Assembly: GCA_903953615.1 (NCBI GenBank)
Contig: CAJBKH010000121.1
Span: 1-30,861 of the forward strand
DNA length: 30,861 bases
Origin: an uncultured Bacteroidota bacterium
GTDB taxonomy: Bacteria > Bacteroidota > Bacteroidia > NS11-12g > UBA955
Reading direction: 5' to 3'
Shown here: positions 8,182 through 16,924 of the stretch, piece by piece
How the letters are laid out: each line of letters starts with the position of its first letter
Position numbering within the stretch: the stretch's first letter is position 1
Program-made: the position numbers and the translations under genes
The notes under the pieces: generated by a model
What the model was told of the DNA's origin: nothing
Seen by the model: the letters and a program-made list of their open reading frames with translations, nothing else
Databases searched by the model: none

Positions 8182-10425
8182 ATGGCCAAAGCTCAAATAC
8201 AAAATCCACTTCTAAAAAAATTCTGGAAGTATTTTTTTTACACGCTAATTTTCATACCCGTATTTTTTACACTGGTAAGTTTTGGCATTCTCGGCCATAT
8301 GCCGGATATAGAAGAATTGGAAAACCCTAGAAGTGCGCTTGCAAGTGAATTAATAAGTGAAGATGGCGTTGTAATGGGTCAGTATTATATTCAAAAAAGA
8401 TCTTACGTTGCCTTTAAGGATATTTCACCAAAAATGTTTGATGCTTTAATATCGACTGAGGACGAACGCTTTTATGACCACTCTGGAATTGATGCTAAAC
8501 GTTTGGTTGGTGCTCTAATGGGCTTTGGTAGAAAAGGTGGGGCGAGTACCATTACCCAACAATTGGCAAAAAACCTGTTTCACTATGATGATGGTGCAAG
8601 ACCAAATGTTGTTATTAGAATGGCTCAAAAACTAAAAGAGTGGGTGATTGCATTGCGCTTGGAACGCAGATATACCAAAGATGAAATTGCGGCCATGTAT
8701 TTAAATACGGTTCGCTTTTCAGGCTCTTCATTTGGTATTAAATCTGCCGCTAAAGAATTTTTTAACAAGGCGCCTAGTGAATTAAAAGCCGAAGAATGTG
8801 CTGTATTGGTCGGGGTTTTAAAAGCAATTACGGCCTATAATCCAAGGAGTAATCCGGAAAATGCCTTGCAGAGAAGGAATACTGTGCTTGGTCAAATGAA
8901 ACGCAACGAGAAATTAACCCCTGAAGAGTTTGAGCAACTAAAAAACAAACCCATTGTATTAGATTACCAATACGAAGATCACAACGAAGGGATGGCTGTA
9001 TATTTCAGAGAGTATATTAAACGCGATTTAACCAAATGGTGTAAGGAACATACCAAGCCCAATGGCGAAAATTACAACCTTTATAAAGATGGTTTGAAAA
9101 TTTACACGACCATTAATTCTAAATTGCAACAGTATGCAGAGAATGCAGTGAATAAGCATCTAAAAGATTTGCAAAAACAATTTGATAAAACTTGGGAAGG
9201 CAAACAACCTTGGCGAGATGAAAATTGGAAAGTATTGGCAGACTACCCCGTGCAAGAACTAAGAAAAACGCCACGCTATACCATCCTTAAAAAAACATAT
9301 GGCAAAGACACAGCTGCCATCATGAAAATTTGTAGAACCAAAGTTAAAATGACTGTTTTCAGTTGGAATGGCGACCGCGATACCATGATGAGTCCTTTGG
9401 ATTCTGTTAAATACATGAAGAAATTTTTGCATACTGGTTTCATTGCTATACAACCTACCACTGGTCAAGTAAAAGCTTGGGTTGGTGGCATTAATCACCA
9501 TTATTTCCAGTACGACCACGTCAACAAAAGCGCAGGCAGGCAGGTAGGATCAACCTTTAAGCCATTCATTTACGCATTGGCCATCGACAACAAAATTTCG
9601 CCTTGTACGCAATTCCCGAATTCGCCACCAGATTACGGCAATTGGCGTGTGCACAATAGTGATGGCAGTTATGGTGGCAGCATGAACATGTACAGAGGAT
9701 TGGCAACTTCAACCAACTGTATTGTTGCACAAGTATTAAAAACCATGGGCGATAGAGCGCCAGAAACGGTTATAGAATTTGTTAGAAAAATGGGTATTGA
9801 CAGTGCAAAAATGCAAGCCTTACCATCCATTTGTTTAGGTGTTACAGATATTTCGCCTTTTGACATGGCCAGTGCATTTTCAACTTTTGCCAACAAAGGT
9901 TATTGGGTTGAACCAACTTATATTACCCGCATTGAAGATAAGAATGGCAATATATTGGCAGAATTTTCTCCTCAAAACATTAAGCAAGTTTTAAATGAAG
10001 AAAAAGCTTTTGTGATGTGTCAATTATTAGAAGGTGTTTGTAGTAGAGGAACCGGACAACGTTTGCACAGTAAATATGGCGTTGAAGGTTGGGTTGGCGG
10101 TAAAACAGGTACCACACAAAGCAACAGCGATGGTTGGTTCATGGGTGTAACAAAAGATTTAGTATGCGCCACTTGGGTTGGTTGCGATAGCAGAAAAGTA
10201 AGATTTAGAAGCACTAATTATGGTCAAGGGGCCCACGCAGCCTTGCCTATTTTTGCTTATTTTATAAAGAGTGCGAAGGCCGATCCTGATTTAAAAATAA
10301 CATTAGAACCTATTCCTAAGCCACTTAAACCGCTGAGTATTGAATACAATTGCGGTGAATATTCCGAAATCAATGTCACCGATGAATACGGACAACCAGA
10401 AGATGCCCTGGATTTAGGCATTTAA
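8182..10425 (+). CDS. Class A penicillin-binding protein (bifunctional transglycosylase/transpeptidase)
   Basis: Builds and cross-links peptidoglycan in the periplasm. Length 747 aa. A short cytoplasmic tail and one membrane helix (about 15-38) precede the GT51 domain, with STEDERFYDHSG at 91-102 (catalytic Glu93) and GGASTITQQLAKNLF at 119-133. The penicillin-binding domain has Ser457-x-x-Lys460 in GRQVGSTFKPF, the SxN motif Ser510-Thr-Asn, and the KTG motif at Lys641 (GGKTGTTQSNSDGWF). All three transpeptidase motifs and the GT51 motifs are present, so both activities should be intact. It lies 9 bp after porW and 9 bp before the DUF2459 gene. PBP1A-like (mrcA/ponA group) is the best description. 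Confidence 0.95.
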   Translation: MAKAQIQNPLLKKFWKYFFYTLIFIPVFFTLVSFGILGHMPDIEELENPRSALASELISEDGVVMGQYYIQKRSYVAFKDISPKMFDALISTEDERFYDHSGIDAKRLVGALMGFGRKGGASTITQQLAKNLFHYDDGARPNVVIRMAQKLKEWVIALRLERRYTKDEIAAMYLNTVRFSGSSFGIKSAAKEFFNKAPSELKAEECAVLVGVLKAITAYNPRSNPENALQRRNTVLGQMKRNEKLTPEEFEQLKNKPIVLDYQYEDHNEGMAVYFREYIKRDLTKWCKEHTKPNGENYNLYKDGLKIYTTINSKLQQYAENAVNKHLKDLQKQFDKTWEGKQPWRDENWKVLADYPVQELRKTPRYTILKKTYGKDTAAIMKICRTKVKMTVFSWNGDRDTMMSPLDSVKYMKKFLHTGFIAIQPTTGQVKAWVGGINHHYFQYDHVNKSAGRQVGSTFKPFIYALAIDNKISPCTQFPNSPPDYGNWRVHNSDGSYGGSMNMYRGLATSTNCIVAQVLKTMGDRAPETVIEFVRKMGIDSAKMQALPSICLGVTDISPFDMASAFSTFANKGYWVEPTYITRIEDKNGNILAEFSPQNIKQVLNEEKAFVMCQLLEGVCSRGTGQRLHSKYGVEGWVGGKTGTTQSNSDGWFMGVTKDLVCATWVGCDSRKVRFRSTNYGQGAHAALPIFAYFIKSAKADPDLKITLEPIPKPLKPLSIEYNCGEYSEINVTDEYGQPEDALDLGI

Positions 10426-10434
10426 TCTTTGCAA

Positions 10435-11112
10435 ATGAAGGTCATTTTCAAACGGCTTTTAAAGTTCCTTTTTTTGAGCTTGAAGGGCCTTGTTTTGTTC
10501 TTGTGCTTTTATTTTACAGCCTATTTTATTTGTTCGAACATTGTTGTGAACAGCAGTGCGAAAAAAGAAACAGACATGGAAATTTTCATTGCTTCGAATG
10601 GGGTTCATACCGATTTAATTTTCCCCGTAAGAACCGCTCATATTGCTTGGGATACCCTCTTTAGGCCCGAGACTTTTAAGGGCGTTGACAGCACCTATCA
10701 ATATGTAGCTTTGGGGTGGGGCGACAAGGGATTTTATATTGAGACACCCACTTGGGCAGACTTAAAAGCAAGTACCGCATTCAAAGCGTGTTTTTTCTTG
10801 AGTTCATCTGCCATGCATGTTTGTTACCACAAAAATATCAAACCGAGCAGTCATATAAGGTCTATTAAAATTACAACCGCGCAATATCAAAAATTAATTA
10901 ACTTTTATCAATCAACCTTTTTGCGAAAGGATAAAACAATACAGTTGATAAAGGACAAAGGCTACACACCTTATGATAATTTTTATGAAGCCAAAGGCAC
11001 CTATAGTTTTTTAAAAACTTGTAACGTGTTTACCAATGATGCCTTGAAATATGCAAAGGTAAAAACGCCTTATTGGAGTCCTTTTGAAGGTGGCCTAATG
11101 AAGCATTATTAG
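10435..11112 (+). CDS. DUF2459 family protein (TIGR02117-like)
   Basis: Function unknown. The ATG at 10435 is preferred to a TTG two codons upstream and gives 225 aa. One N-terminal hydrophobic helix (about 9-34) anchors or exports the protein. The remainder carries the conserved family blocks: SNGVHTDL (His58), ALGWGDKGFY (92-101) and SFLKTCNVFTNDAL (Cys196-Asn197). Conserved His and Cys at opposite ends of the domain could form a cysteine-peptidase-like site, but this is conjecture. The family was named from urease-region neighbours; here there are no urease genes. It follows the PBP gene by 9 bp, suggesting an envelope role. Confidence 0.8.
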   Translation: MKVIFKRLLKFLFLSLKGLVLFLCFYFTAYFICSNIVVNSSAKKETDMEIFIASNGVHTDLIFPVRTAHIAWDTLFRPETFKGVDSTYQYVALGWGDKGFYIETPTWADLKASTAFKACFFLSSSAMHVCYHKNIKPSSHIRSIKITTAQYQKLINFYQSTFLRKDKTIQLIKDKGYTPYDNFYEAKGTYSFLKTCNVFTNDALKYAKVKTPYWSPFEGGLMKHY

Positions 11113-11205
11113 TGTTTTTGGGATTCAATTGTCTTAATTAAATTCACTTTAGCTAAAAAGGGGAAAAATAATTTAAAAAAAATTATGTACTTCATTAAGA
11201 AAACT

Positions 11206-11213
11206 TAATTTTG
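11206..11213 (+). promoter_or_regulatory. Candidate -7 element of the nuo operon promoter
   Basis: TAATTTTG matches the Bacteroidota -7 consensus TAnnTTTG and lies 29 bases before the nuoA ATG, in the 130-bp gap after the DUF2459 gene. No TTG stands at the expected -33 spacing; the nearest is TTATG at 11183-11187. The rest of the gap is AT-rich with no other clear signal. Confidence 0.4.
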
Positions 11214-11242
11214 CCATCTAAATAAATTTTGATAAAAATATC

Positions 11243-11617
11243 ATGTTGTTATTAGTCAATAGTCTTCGCGACTACCTTCCCATACTGGTTACGTTCATTG
11301 TAGCAGTTGGCTTTATAGTAACCACGATGATTGCTACCCATCTTTTAGGACCAAAGAAAAAATCTGAAATTAAATCAGAAGCTTTCGAATGTGGTATTGA
11401 ATCTCAGGGTAATGCAAGAACGCCATTCTCCATTAAATATTTCTTGGTCGCTATTCTTTTTGTATTGTTCGATGTCGAGGTTATTTTCATGTATCCTTGG
11501 GCAGTGAACTTCAAAACACTTGGCATAACTGGCTTAATTGAAATGTTTATGTTCATGGGTTTCTTAGTGATTGGACTTTTATACATCATTAAAAAAGGCG
11601 CCTTAAAGTGGGAATAG
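11243..11617 (+). CDS. nuoA: NADH-quinone oxidoreductase subunit A
   Basis: Membrane-arm subunit of complex I near the quinone site. Length 124 aa with three hydrophobic helices (about 8-33, 64-86, 92-116). The conserved cytoplasmic loop motif SEAFECGIESQGNAR is followed by FSIKYFLVAILFVLFDVEVIFMYPW, with the acidic FDVE that is invariant in the family. First gene of a 14-gene operon; 51 bp separate it from nuoB. Confidence 0.96.
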   Translation: MLLLVNSLRDYLPILVTFIVAVGFIVTTMIATHLLGPKKKSEIKSEAFECGIESQGNARTPFSIKYFLVAILFVLFDVEVIFMYPWAVNFKTLGITGLIEMFMFMGFLVIGLLYIIKKGALKWE

Positions 11618-11668
11618 TTAAAAATTCTAAATCTTAATTTACTGAAATTTCCTTTTCAACAATAAAAA

Positions 11669-12214
11669 ATGAGCATAGACATTCAACCTAAACATAAGCC
11701 TGAAGGGCTTGAAGGTGCTGGTTATTTCGCTACTTCGTTAGATAAGGTAGTGGGTTTAGCGCGCGCTAATTCACTTTGGCCTTTACCATTTGCAACATCT
11801 TGTTGTGGCATTGAATTTATGGCCACCATGGCATCGCATTACGACTTAGCCCGATTCGGCTCTGAGCGTTTAAGTTTTTCGCCACGCCAAGCCGACTTAC
11901 TAATGGTAATGGGTACTATATCAAAAAAGATGGGACCAATTCTCCGTCAGGTATACGAGCAAATGGCAGAACCAAAATGGGTATTGAGCATGGGTGCTTG
12001 TGCAAGCAGTGGCGGTATTTTTGATACTTACAGTGTTTTGCAAGGCATTGATAGAATTATACCCGTTGATGTGTACATTCCAGGTTGCCCTCCGCGTCCT
12101 GAACAAGTGTTAGATGGCATTCTAAAAATACAAGAATTAACGAGGTCTGAAGCCATTCGCAGAAGAGATACACCAGAATACAAAGCGATGTTAGCAACCT
12201 ACGGTATCGAATAA
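11669..12214 (+). CDS. nuoB: NADH-quinone oxidoreductase subunit B
   Basis: Carries the terminal [4Fe-4S] cluster N2 that passes electrons to quinone. Length 181 aa. The four cluster cysteines are all present: Cys45-Cys46 in the tandem SCCGIEF, Cys111 in SMGACASSGG and Cys140 in IPGCPPRPE. The C-terminal RRRDTPEYKAML tail is charged. Sits between nuoA and nuoC, as expected. Confidence 0.97.
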   Translation: MSIDIQPKHKPEGLEGAGYFATSLDKVVGLARANSLWPLPFATSCCGIEFMATMASHYDLARFGSERLSFSPRQADLLMVMGTISKKMGPILRQVYEQMAEPKWVLSMGACASSGGIFDTYSVLQGIDRIIPVDVYIPGCPPRPEQVLDGILKIQELTRSEAIRRRDTPEYKAMLATYGIE

Positions 12215-12239
12215 AAAATTAAACTCTAAAATAATCAAA

Positions 12240-12749
12240 GTGAATACAACTGAATTGTTCGATCATTTATCCGAAAAACTAAAATCACAATTTGGAGATG
12301 ACTTTATTGGTGGCGAAATTCAATATGATTTTCCAGTTTTAATCGTTGAAAAAAAGCGCATTATTGATGTACTTCAATTTTTAAAAACCACACCAGAATT
12401 AAATTTCAATTTCTTAACCACCCTTTGCGGCATTCACATGCCAGAGAACAAAGGTGCTGAATTGGCGGTCATGTATCAATTGCATAACATGGTTGAGAAT
12501 TGGAGAATTCGTATCAAAATTTTTATGGAAGATGGCGACACCAAGGTACCATCTATAACTTCAATATGGCCTGCAGCCAATTGGATGGAAAGACAAGAGT
12601 ATGATTTCTTTGGATTCAAATTTGTTGGCCACCCCGACTTAAGACGTATTCTCAACATGGATGAAATGAATTATTTCCCCATGCGTAAAGAATATCCTTT
12701 AGAAGATGGTAGCCGTGATGATAAAAATGATAAAATGTTCGGTAGATAA
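12240..12749 (+). CDS. nuoC: NADH-quinone oxidoreductase subunit C, GTG start
   Basis: Peripheral-arm 30-kDa-type subunit with no cofactor. Length 169 aa, separate from NuoD (not the fused NuoCD of enterobacteria). The start codon is GTG at 12240-12242. The family signature WMERQEYDFFGFKFVGHPDLRRIL and the terminal YPLEDGS(R) segment are present. It ends 12 bp before nuoD. Confidence 0.95.
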   Translation: MNTTELFDHLSEKLKSQFGDDFIGGEIQYDFPVLIVEKKRIIDVLQFLKTTPELNFNFLTTLCGIHMPENKGAELAVMYQLHNMVENWRIRIKIFMEDGDTKVPSITSIWPAANWMERQEYDFFGFKFVGHPDLRRILNMDEMNYFPMRKEYPLEDGSRDDKNDKMFGR

Positions 12750-12761
12750 AATTAATAAATC

Positions 12762-13964
12762 GTGAGCACTAATAACCATCTTATAAAACCTGAAGCTGAA
12801 AAAGAATACAATATTCTTAATTTAGGTCCTACCCACCCTGCTACACACGGTATTTTTCAAAACATCCTAAAAATGGATGGTGAAATTATCATGCATGCTG
12901 ATCCAACAGTGGGTTATATACACCGCGCTTTTGAAAAAATTGCAGAGCACCGTCCATACAATCAAATTACGCCTTTAACAGACCGTTTGAACTATTGTTC
13001 TTCTCCCATCAATAACATGGGTTGGCACATGACCGTTGAGAAATTAATTGGTTGCGAAGTGCCAAAGCGTGCTGATTATTTACGCGTTATCATTATGGAG
13101 TTATCGCGTATAGCCGACCATGTAATTTGTACGACTATTATTGGTCAAGATACAGGCGCTACCACTGGCTTCTTATACTTTTTCCAAATGCGTGAAAAGA
13201 TTTACGAAATTTTTGAAGAGGTATGTGGTGCTAGATTAACCACCAATATTGGAAGAGTGGGTGGCATGGAACGCGATTTTTCAGAAGTGGCTTGGGCCAA
13301 ATTAAAAATATTTATGGTTGAGTTTCCGAAGTTCTTAAAAGAGTTTCAAAGCTTAATTGAGCGCAACAGAATCTTCATGGATAGAACCATTGATTGTGGT
13401 CCTATTACTGGCGAAAGAGCCTTGGCGTATGGCTTTACTGGTCCGAATTTAAGAGCAGCAGGCATCGACTATGATGTGCGTGTAGCGAATCCATATAGCA
13501 GTTATCAAGATTTTGATTTTAGCATTCCTATTGGTTCTAATGGCGACACGTATGATCGTTTCATGGTGCGTATTCAGGAAATGTGGGAAAGTGTTAGCAT
13601 TATTAAACAAGCGCTAGATAAAATGCCAAAAGGTGAATTTCATGCGGATGTTCCTGAGTTTTACTTGCCAAACAAAGAAGATGTTTACAGTAAAATGGAA
13701 GCCTTAATCTATCACTTTAAAATAGTAATGGGTGAAATGGATGTACCAAAAGGCGAAGTATACCATAGTGTTGAAGGTGGCAATGGCGAATTGGGATTTT
13801 ATCTCATTAGCGACGGTAACCGTTCTCCTTTCCGTTTGCATTTCAGACGCCCGTGCTTTATTTATTATCAGGCCTACCCTGAAATGATAACAGGTGGTTT
13901 ATTGAGTGATGCCATTTTAACAATGAGTAGTATGAACGTAATTGCAGGTGAATTAGACGCTTAA
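12762..13964 (+). CDS. nuoD: NADH-quinone oxidoreductase subunit D, GTG start
   Basis: 49-kDa-type subunit that forms the quinone-binding pocket with NuoB. Length 400 aa, starting at GTG 12762. It has the NLGPTHPATHG opening (residues ~20-30, with the His of the quinone pocket), GYIHRAFEKIAEHRPYNQ and the C-terminal FRLHFRRPCF region. The nearly full-length family match leaves no doubt. The protein is related to hydrogenase large subunits, but the Ni ligands are absent as in all NuoD. Confidence 0.96.
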   Translation: MSTNNHLIKPEAEKEYNILNLGPTHPATHGIFQNILKMDGEIIMHADPTVGYIHRAFEKIAEHRPYNQITPLTDRLNYCSSPINNMGWHMTVEKLIGCEVPKRADYLRVIIMELSRIADHVICTTIIGQDTGATTGFLYFFQMREKIYEIFEEVCGARLTTNIGRVGGMERDFSEVAWAKLKIFMVEFPKFLKEFQSLIERNRIFMDRTIDCGPITGERALAYGFTGPNLRAAGIDYDVRVANPYSSYQDFDFSIPIGSNGDTYDRFMVRIQEMWESVSIIKQALDKMPKGEFHADVPEFYLPNKEDVYSKMEALIYHFKIVMGEMDVPKGEVYHSVEGGNGELGFYLISDGNRSPFRLHFRRPCFIYYQAYPEMITGGLLSDAILTMSSMNVIAGELDA

Positions 13965-13979
13965 TTTAAAAAGAAGATA

Positions 13980-14501
13980 ATGACAACAAGTGAGCAAATA
14001 GTATTTAGTAAAGAATCTTTGGAAGTGGTTCAAAAAATGATGTTGCGCTATCCAGAGGGCAAGCATAAATCGGCTTTAATTCCTGTTTTGCATATTGCGC
14101 AAGCAGAATTTGGTGGTTGGTTAAGTGCGCCAGTTATGGATTATGTAGCATCGGTACTAAAGATACAACCGATTGAAGTATATGAAGTAGCTTCTTTTTA
14201 TAGCATGTTTAATTTAAAACCAGTTGGCAAATGCTTAATCGAAGTTTGCAGAACCAGCAGTTGTTGGTTATGTGGTGCCGAGGATATCATTGATCATATT
14301 GAAAATAAATTGAACATTAAAGTTGGTGAAACAACTGCAGATGGAATGTTTACATTAAAAGCTGTCGAGTGTTTAGGCAGTTGCGGCACAGCACCAATGA
14401 TGCAAGTGGGTGCCGATTATCATGAAAATTTAACGCTAAGCAAAGTGGATGCGTTATTAGAAAAATTTAAATCAGAGGATAAACAAAGCAGATACTGCTA
14501 A
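13980..14501 (+). CDS. nuoE: NADH-quinone oxidoreductase subunit E
   Basis: 24-kDa-type subunit of the NADH dehydrogenase module with one [2Fe-2S] cluster (N1a) in a thioredoxin-like domain. Length 173 aa. Ligands are Cys90 and Cys95 (VCRTSSCWLCGA) and Cys131 and Cys135 (ECLGSCGTAP), the usual Cx4C...Cx3C arrangement. Cys98 and a C-terminal Cys are extra and not expected to bind the cluster. 5 bp separate it from nuoF. Confidence 0.96.
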   Translation: MTTSEQIVFSKESLEVVQKMMLRYPEGKHKSALIPVLHIAQAEFGGWLSAPVMDYVASVLKIQPIEVYEVASFYSMFNLKPVGKCLIEVCRTSSCWLCGAEDIIDHIENKLNIKVGETTADGMFTLKAVECLGSCGTAPMMQVGADYHENLTLSKVDALLEKFKSEDKQSRYC

Positions 14502-14506
14502 ACCAG

Positions 14507-15838
14507 ATGAGCAAAAAATTACTTTTAAAAAACGACCATATTCCAAATATCAATCAACTTGCTGTTTACCGTCAGCATGGTGGTTATGCTGTATTAGAAA
14601 ATACCCTTAAAAATTCTAATCCAGAAAATGTACTTGAAGAAGTTAAAAAATCGGGCCTTAGAGGCAGAGGCGGTGCAGGTTTCCCTACTGGTTTGAAGTG
14701 GAGTTTTTTGGCGCGTCCAGAGGGCGTTTCAAGATACTTGGTTTGCAATGCCGATGAGAGTGAACCAGGCACATTCAAAGACCGTTATTTAATGGAACGC
14801 ATTCCGCATTTATTAATCGAGGGCATGATATTATCGAGTTTTGCATTGGGCGCTAAAACATCTTATATCTATATTAGAGGTGAGTATTTTTATGTTGCGC
14901 GCATACTTGAAGTAGCCATTGCCGAGGCTTATGCTGCAGGTTTATTAGGAAAAAATATCATGGGTTCTGGTTTCGACCACGACTGTTATGTGCAAGTTGG
15001 CGCAGGTGCTTATATCTGTGGCGAAGAGACTGCCTTGTTAGAAAGTTTAGAAGGCAAGCGTGGTAATCCTAGAATAAAACCGCCATTCCCTGCTGTGGCG
15101 GGTTTATATGGTTGTCCAACAGTGGTAAACAATGTAGAGACCATTGCTGCTGTTGTTCCCATTTTGGAACTTGGTGGCGATGAATATGCTAAAATTGGTA
15201 TTGGTAAAAGTACAGGCACTAAATTAATTTCAGCTTCTGGTCATATTAATAAGCCAGGTGTTTATGAAATTGAACTGGGACTGCCTGTTGAAGAATTTAT
15301 TTATTCAGAACAATATTGTGGTGGCATACGCGGTGGCAGAAAATTAAAAGCAGTTGTTGCTGGCGGTTCTTCTGTGCCTATTCTTCCTACAGAATTAATA
15401 TTAAAAACAGCCAATGGTGAACCCCGTTTAATGAGCTATGAAAGCTTAGGCGATGGTGGTTTTGCAAGTGGCACAATGTTAGGTTCAGGTGGTTTCATTG
15501 TAATGGATGAAGACACCAGCATTGTAAAAAATCTTTATACGTTCGCACGTTTCTATCACCACGAAAGTTGCGGACAATGCAGTCCTTGTCGTGAGGGAAC
15601 AGGTTGGATGGAAAAAATTATCCATAAAATTTTAGATGGCCATGGCACAATGCAGGACATCGATTTATTATGGGACATTCAAAGTAAAATAGAGGGCAAA
15701 ACCATTTGTCCTTTGGGTGAAGCAGCAGCTTGGCCAGTGGCAGCAGCCATTCGCCATTTTAGAAGTGAATTCGAAAGCTATGTGCAGAATCCAGAAAACA
15801 TAAAAGACATTAAACATTATTACAGACTTCAGAATTAA
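14507..15838 (+). CDS. nuoF: NADH-quinone oxidoreductase subunit F
   Basis: 51-kDa subunit that binds NADH, FMN and the [4Fe-4S] cluster N3; entry point of electrons into complex I. Length 443 aa. The glycine-rich flavin/NADH motif GRGGAGFPTGLKW is at 53-65, with NADESEPGTFKDR at 81-93. Cluster cysteines are Cys355, Cys358 and Cys361 (ESCGQCSPCREGT) and Cys401 (TICPLGEAA). All key residues are present. Confidence 0.97.
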   Translation: MSKKLLLKNDHIPNINQLAVYRQHGGYAVLENTLKNSNPENVLEEVKKSGLRGRGGAGFPTGLKWSFLARPEGVSRYLVCNADESEPGTFKDRYLMERIPHLLIEGMILSSFALGAKTSYIYIRGEYFYVARILEVAIAEAYAAGLLGKNIMGSGFDHDCYVQVGAGAYICGEETALLESLEGKRGNPRIKPPFPAVAGLYGCPTVVNNVETIAAVVPILELGGDEYAKIGIGKSTGTKLISASGHINKPGVYEIELGLPVEEFIYSEQYCGGIRGGRKLKAVVAGGSSVPILPTELILKTANGEPRLMSYESLGDGGFASGTMLGSGGFIVMDEDTSIVKNLYTFARFYHHESCGQCSPCREGTGWMEKIIHKILDGHGTMQDIDLLWDIQSKIEGKTICPLGEAAAWPVAAAIRHFRSEFESYVQNPENIKDIKHYYRLQN

Positions 15839-15855
15839 AATAACACATTTATAAA

Positions 15856-16899
15856 ATGCCATTAGTTACAATAGATGATATTCCAGTAGAGGTGCCAGAA
15901 GGAACCACTATTTTAGAAGCTGCTAGAATGATTGGCGGTGATATTGTGCCCCCTGCAATGTGCTTTCACAGCAAACTCAAAACCAGTGGAGGCTATTGCC
16001 GTACATGCATTGTAAAGGTTGAGCAAGGTTCTGCAAAAGATCCTCGTCCTATGCCTAAACCAGTTGCAAGTTGTAGAACAACTGTCATGGATGGCATGGT
16101 TGTGCGCAACATTACTTCACCAGAAAATTTAGAGGCAAGAGCAGGTGTTGTAGAAATGTTATTGATCAATCACCCATTAGATTGTCCAGTATGCGACCAA
16201 GCAGGTGAGTGTCATTTACAAGATTTAGGCTACGAGCATGGCAAAGAGGCCACACGTTATGAATTTGCTAGACGCGAATTTGAACCTACCGATATAGGAG
16301 ACAAAATAAAGTTACACATGAACCGTTGCATTTTATGTTACAGATGTGTGAAGGTAGCCGATCAAATAACAGATGGTCGCTGCCATGGTATTATTAACAG
16401 AGGTGAAGTGGCCGAAATTTCTACTTATATTGAGAAGGCTATAGACAATGATTTTTCTGGCAATGTCATCGATGTTTGCCCAGTAGGTGCATTAACCGAT
16501 AAAACCTTTAGATTTAAAAGCCGTGTTTGGTTTACAAAACCAGTAGATGCGCACAGAGATTGTACCAAATGTTGCGGTAACGTAAGACTGTGGTACCAAG
16601 GTGAAGAGGTATTAAGAGTAACTGCAAGAAAAGACCAATGGGGCGAAGTTGAAGACAATGCCGATGGTTCTACTGCATGGATTTGCAATGAATGCCGTTA
16701 CGACAAAAAGAATACTTCTGATTGGACCATTGAAGGCCCAAGTAAAATAGACAGACACTCTGTTATTTCTGCTAACCATTACGAAACATCTTTAAGAAAT
16801 ATCAAAGCGGATACTTTAAAAATGATGGGCAGTGTGCCACATGGTGTTAAAGTAGAATTAGGTACAGGCGCATTAGATCCCAATAATCTTCATAAATAA
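15856..16899 (+). CDS. nuoG: NADH-quinone oxidoreductase subunit G, short form
   Basis: 75-kDa-type subunit, here only 347 aa against roughly 700-900 in many bacteria. The N-terminal clusters are complete: [2Fe-2S] Cys36, Cys48, Cys51, Cys73; N5 His106, Cys110, Cys113, Cys119; N4 Cys158, Cys161, Cys164, Cys208. After these comes only the start of the molybdopterin-type domain, with an altered Cys set (Cys236, Cys239, Cys240, Cys277, Cys280). The bulk of that domain is absent. The stop is followed 26 bp later by nuoH, so there is no room for a frameshifted remainder. I recall short NuoG as common in Bacteroidota, so it is probably functional. Confidence 0.93.
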   Translation: MPLVTIDDIPVEVPEGTTILEAARMIGGDIVPPAMCFHSKLKTSGGYCRTCIVKVEQGSAKDPRPMPKPVASCRTTVMDGMVVRNITSPENLEARAGVVEMLLINHPLDCPVCDQAGECHLQDLGYEHGKEATRYEFARREFEPTDIGDKIKLHMNRCILCYRCVKVADQITDGRCHGIINRGEVAEISTYIEKAIDNDFSGNVIDVCPVGALTDKTFRFKSRVWFTKPVDAHRDCTKCCGNVRLWYQGEEVLRVTARKDQWGEVEDNADGSTAWICNECRYDKKNTSDWTIEGPSKIDRHSVISANHYETSLRNIKADTLKMMGSVPHGVKVELGTGALDPNNLHK

Positions 16900-16924
16900 A
16901 CATAACTTTCTTTTCATATAATTA

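Noticed and set aside
16900..16924. nuoG broken by a frameshift, with the rest of the protein in another frame.
   Set aside because: nuoH begins 26 bp after the nuoG stop, leaving no space for a remaining domain, and short NuoG is expected in this group.
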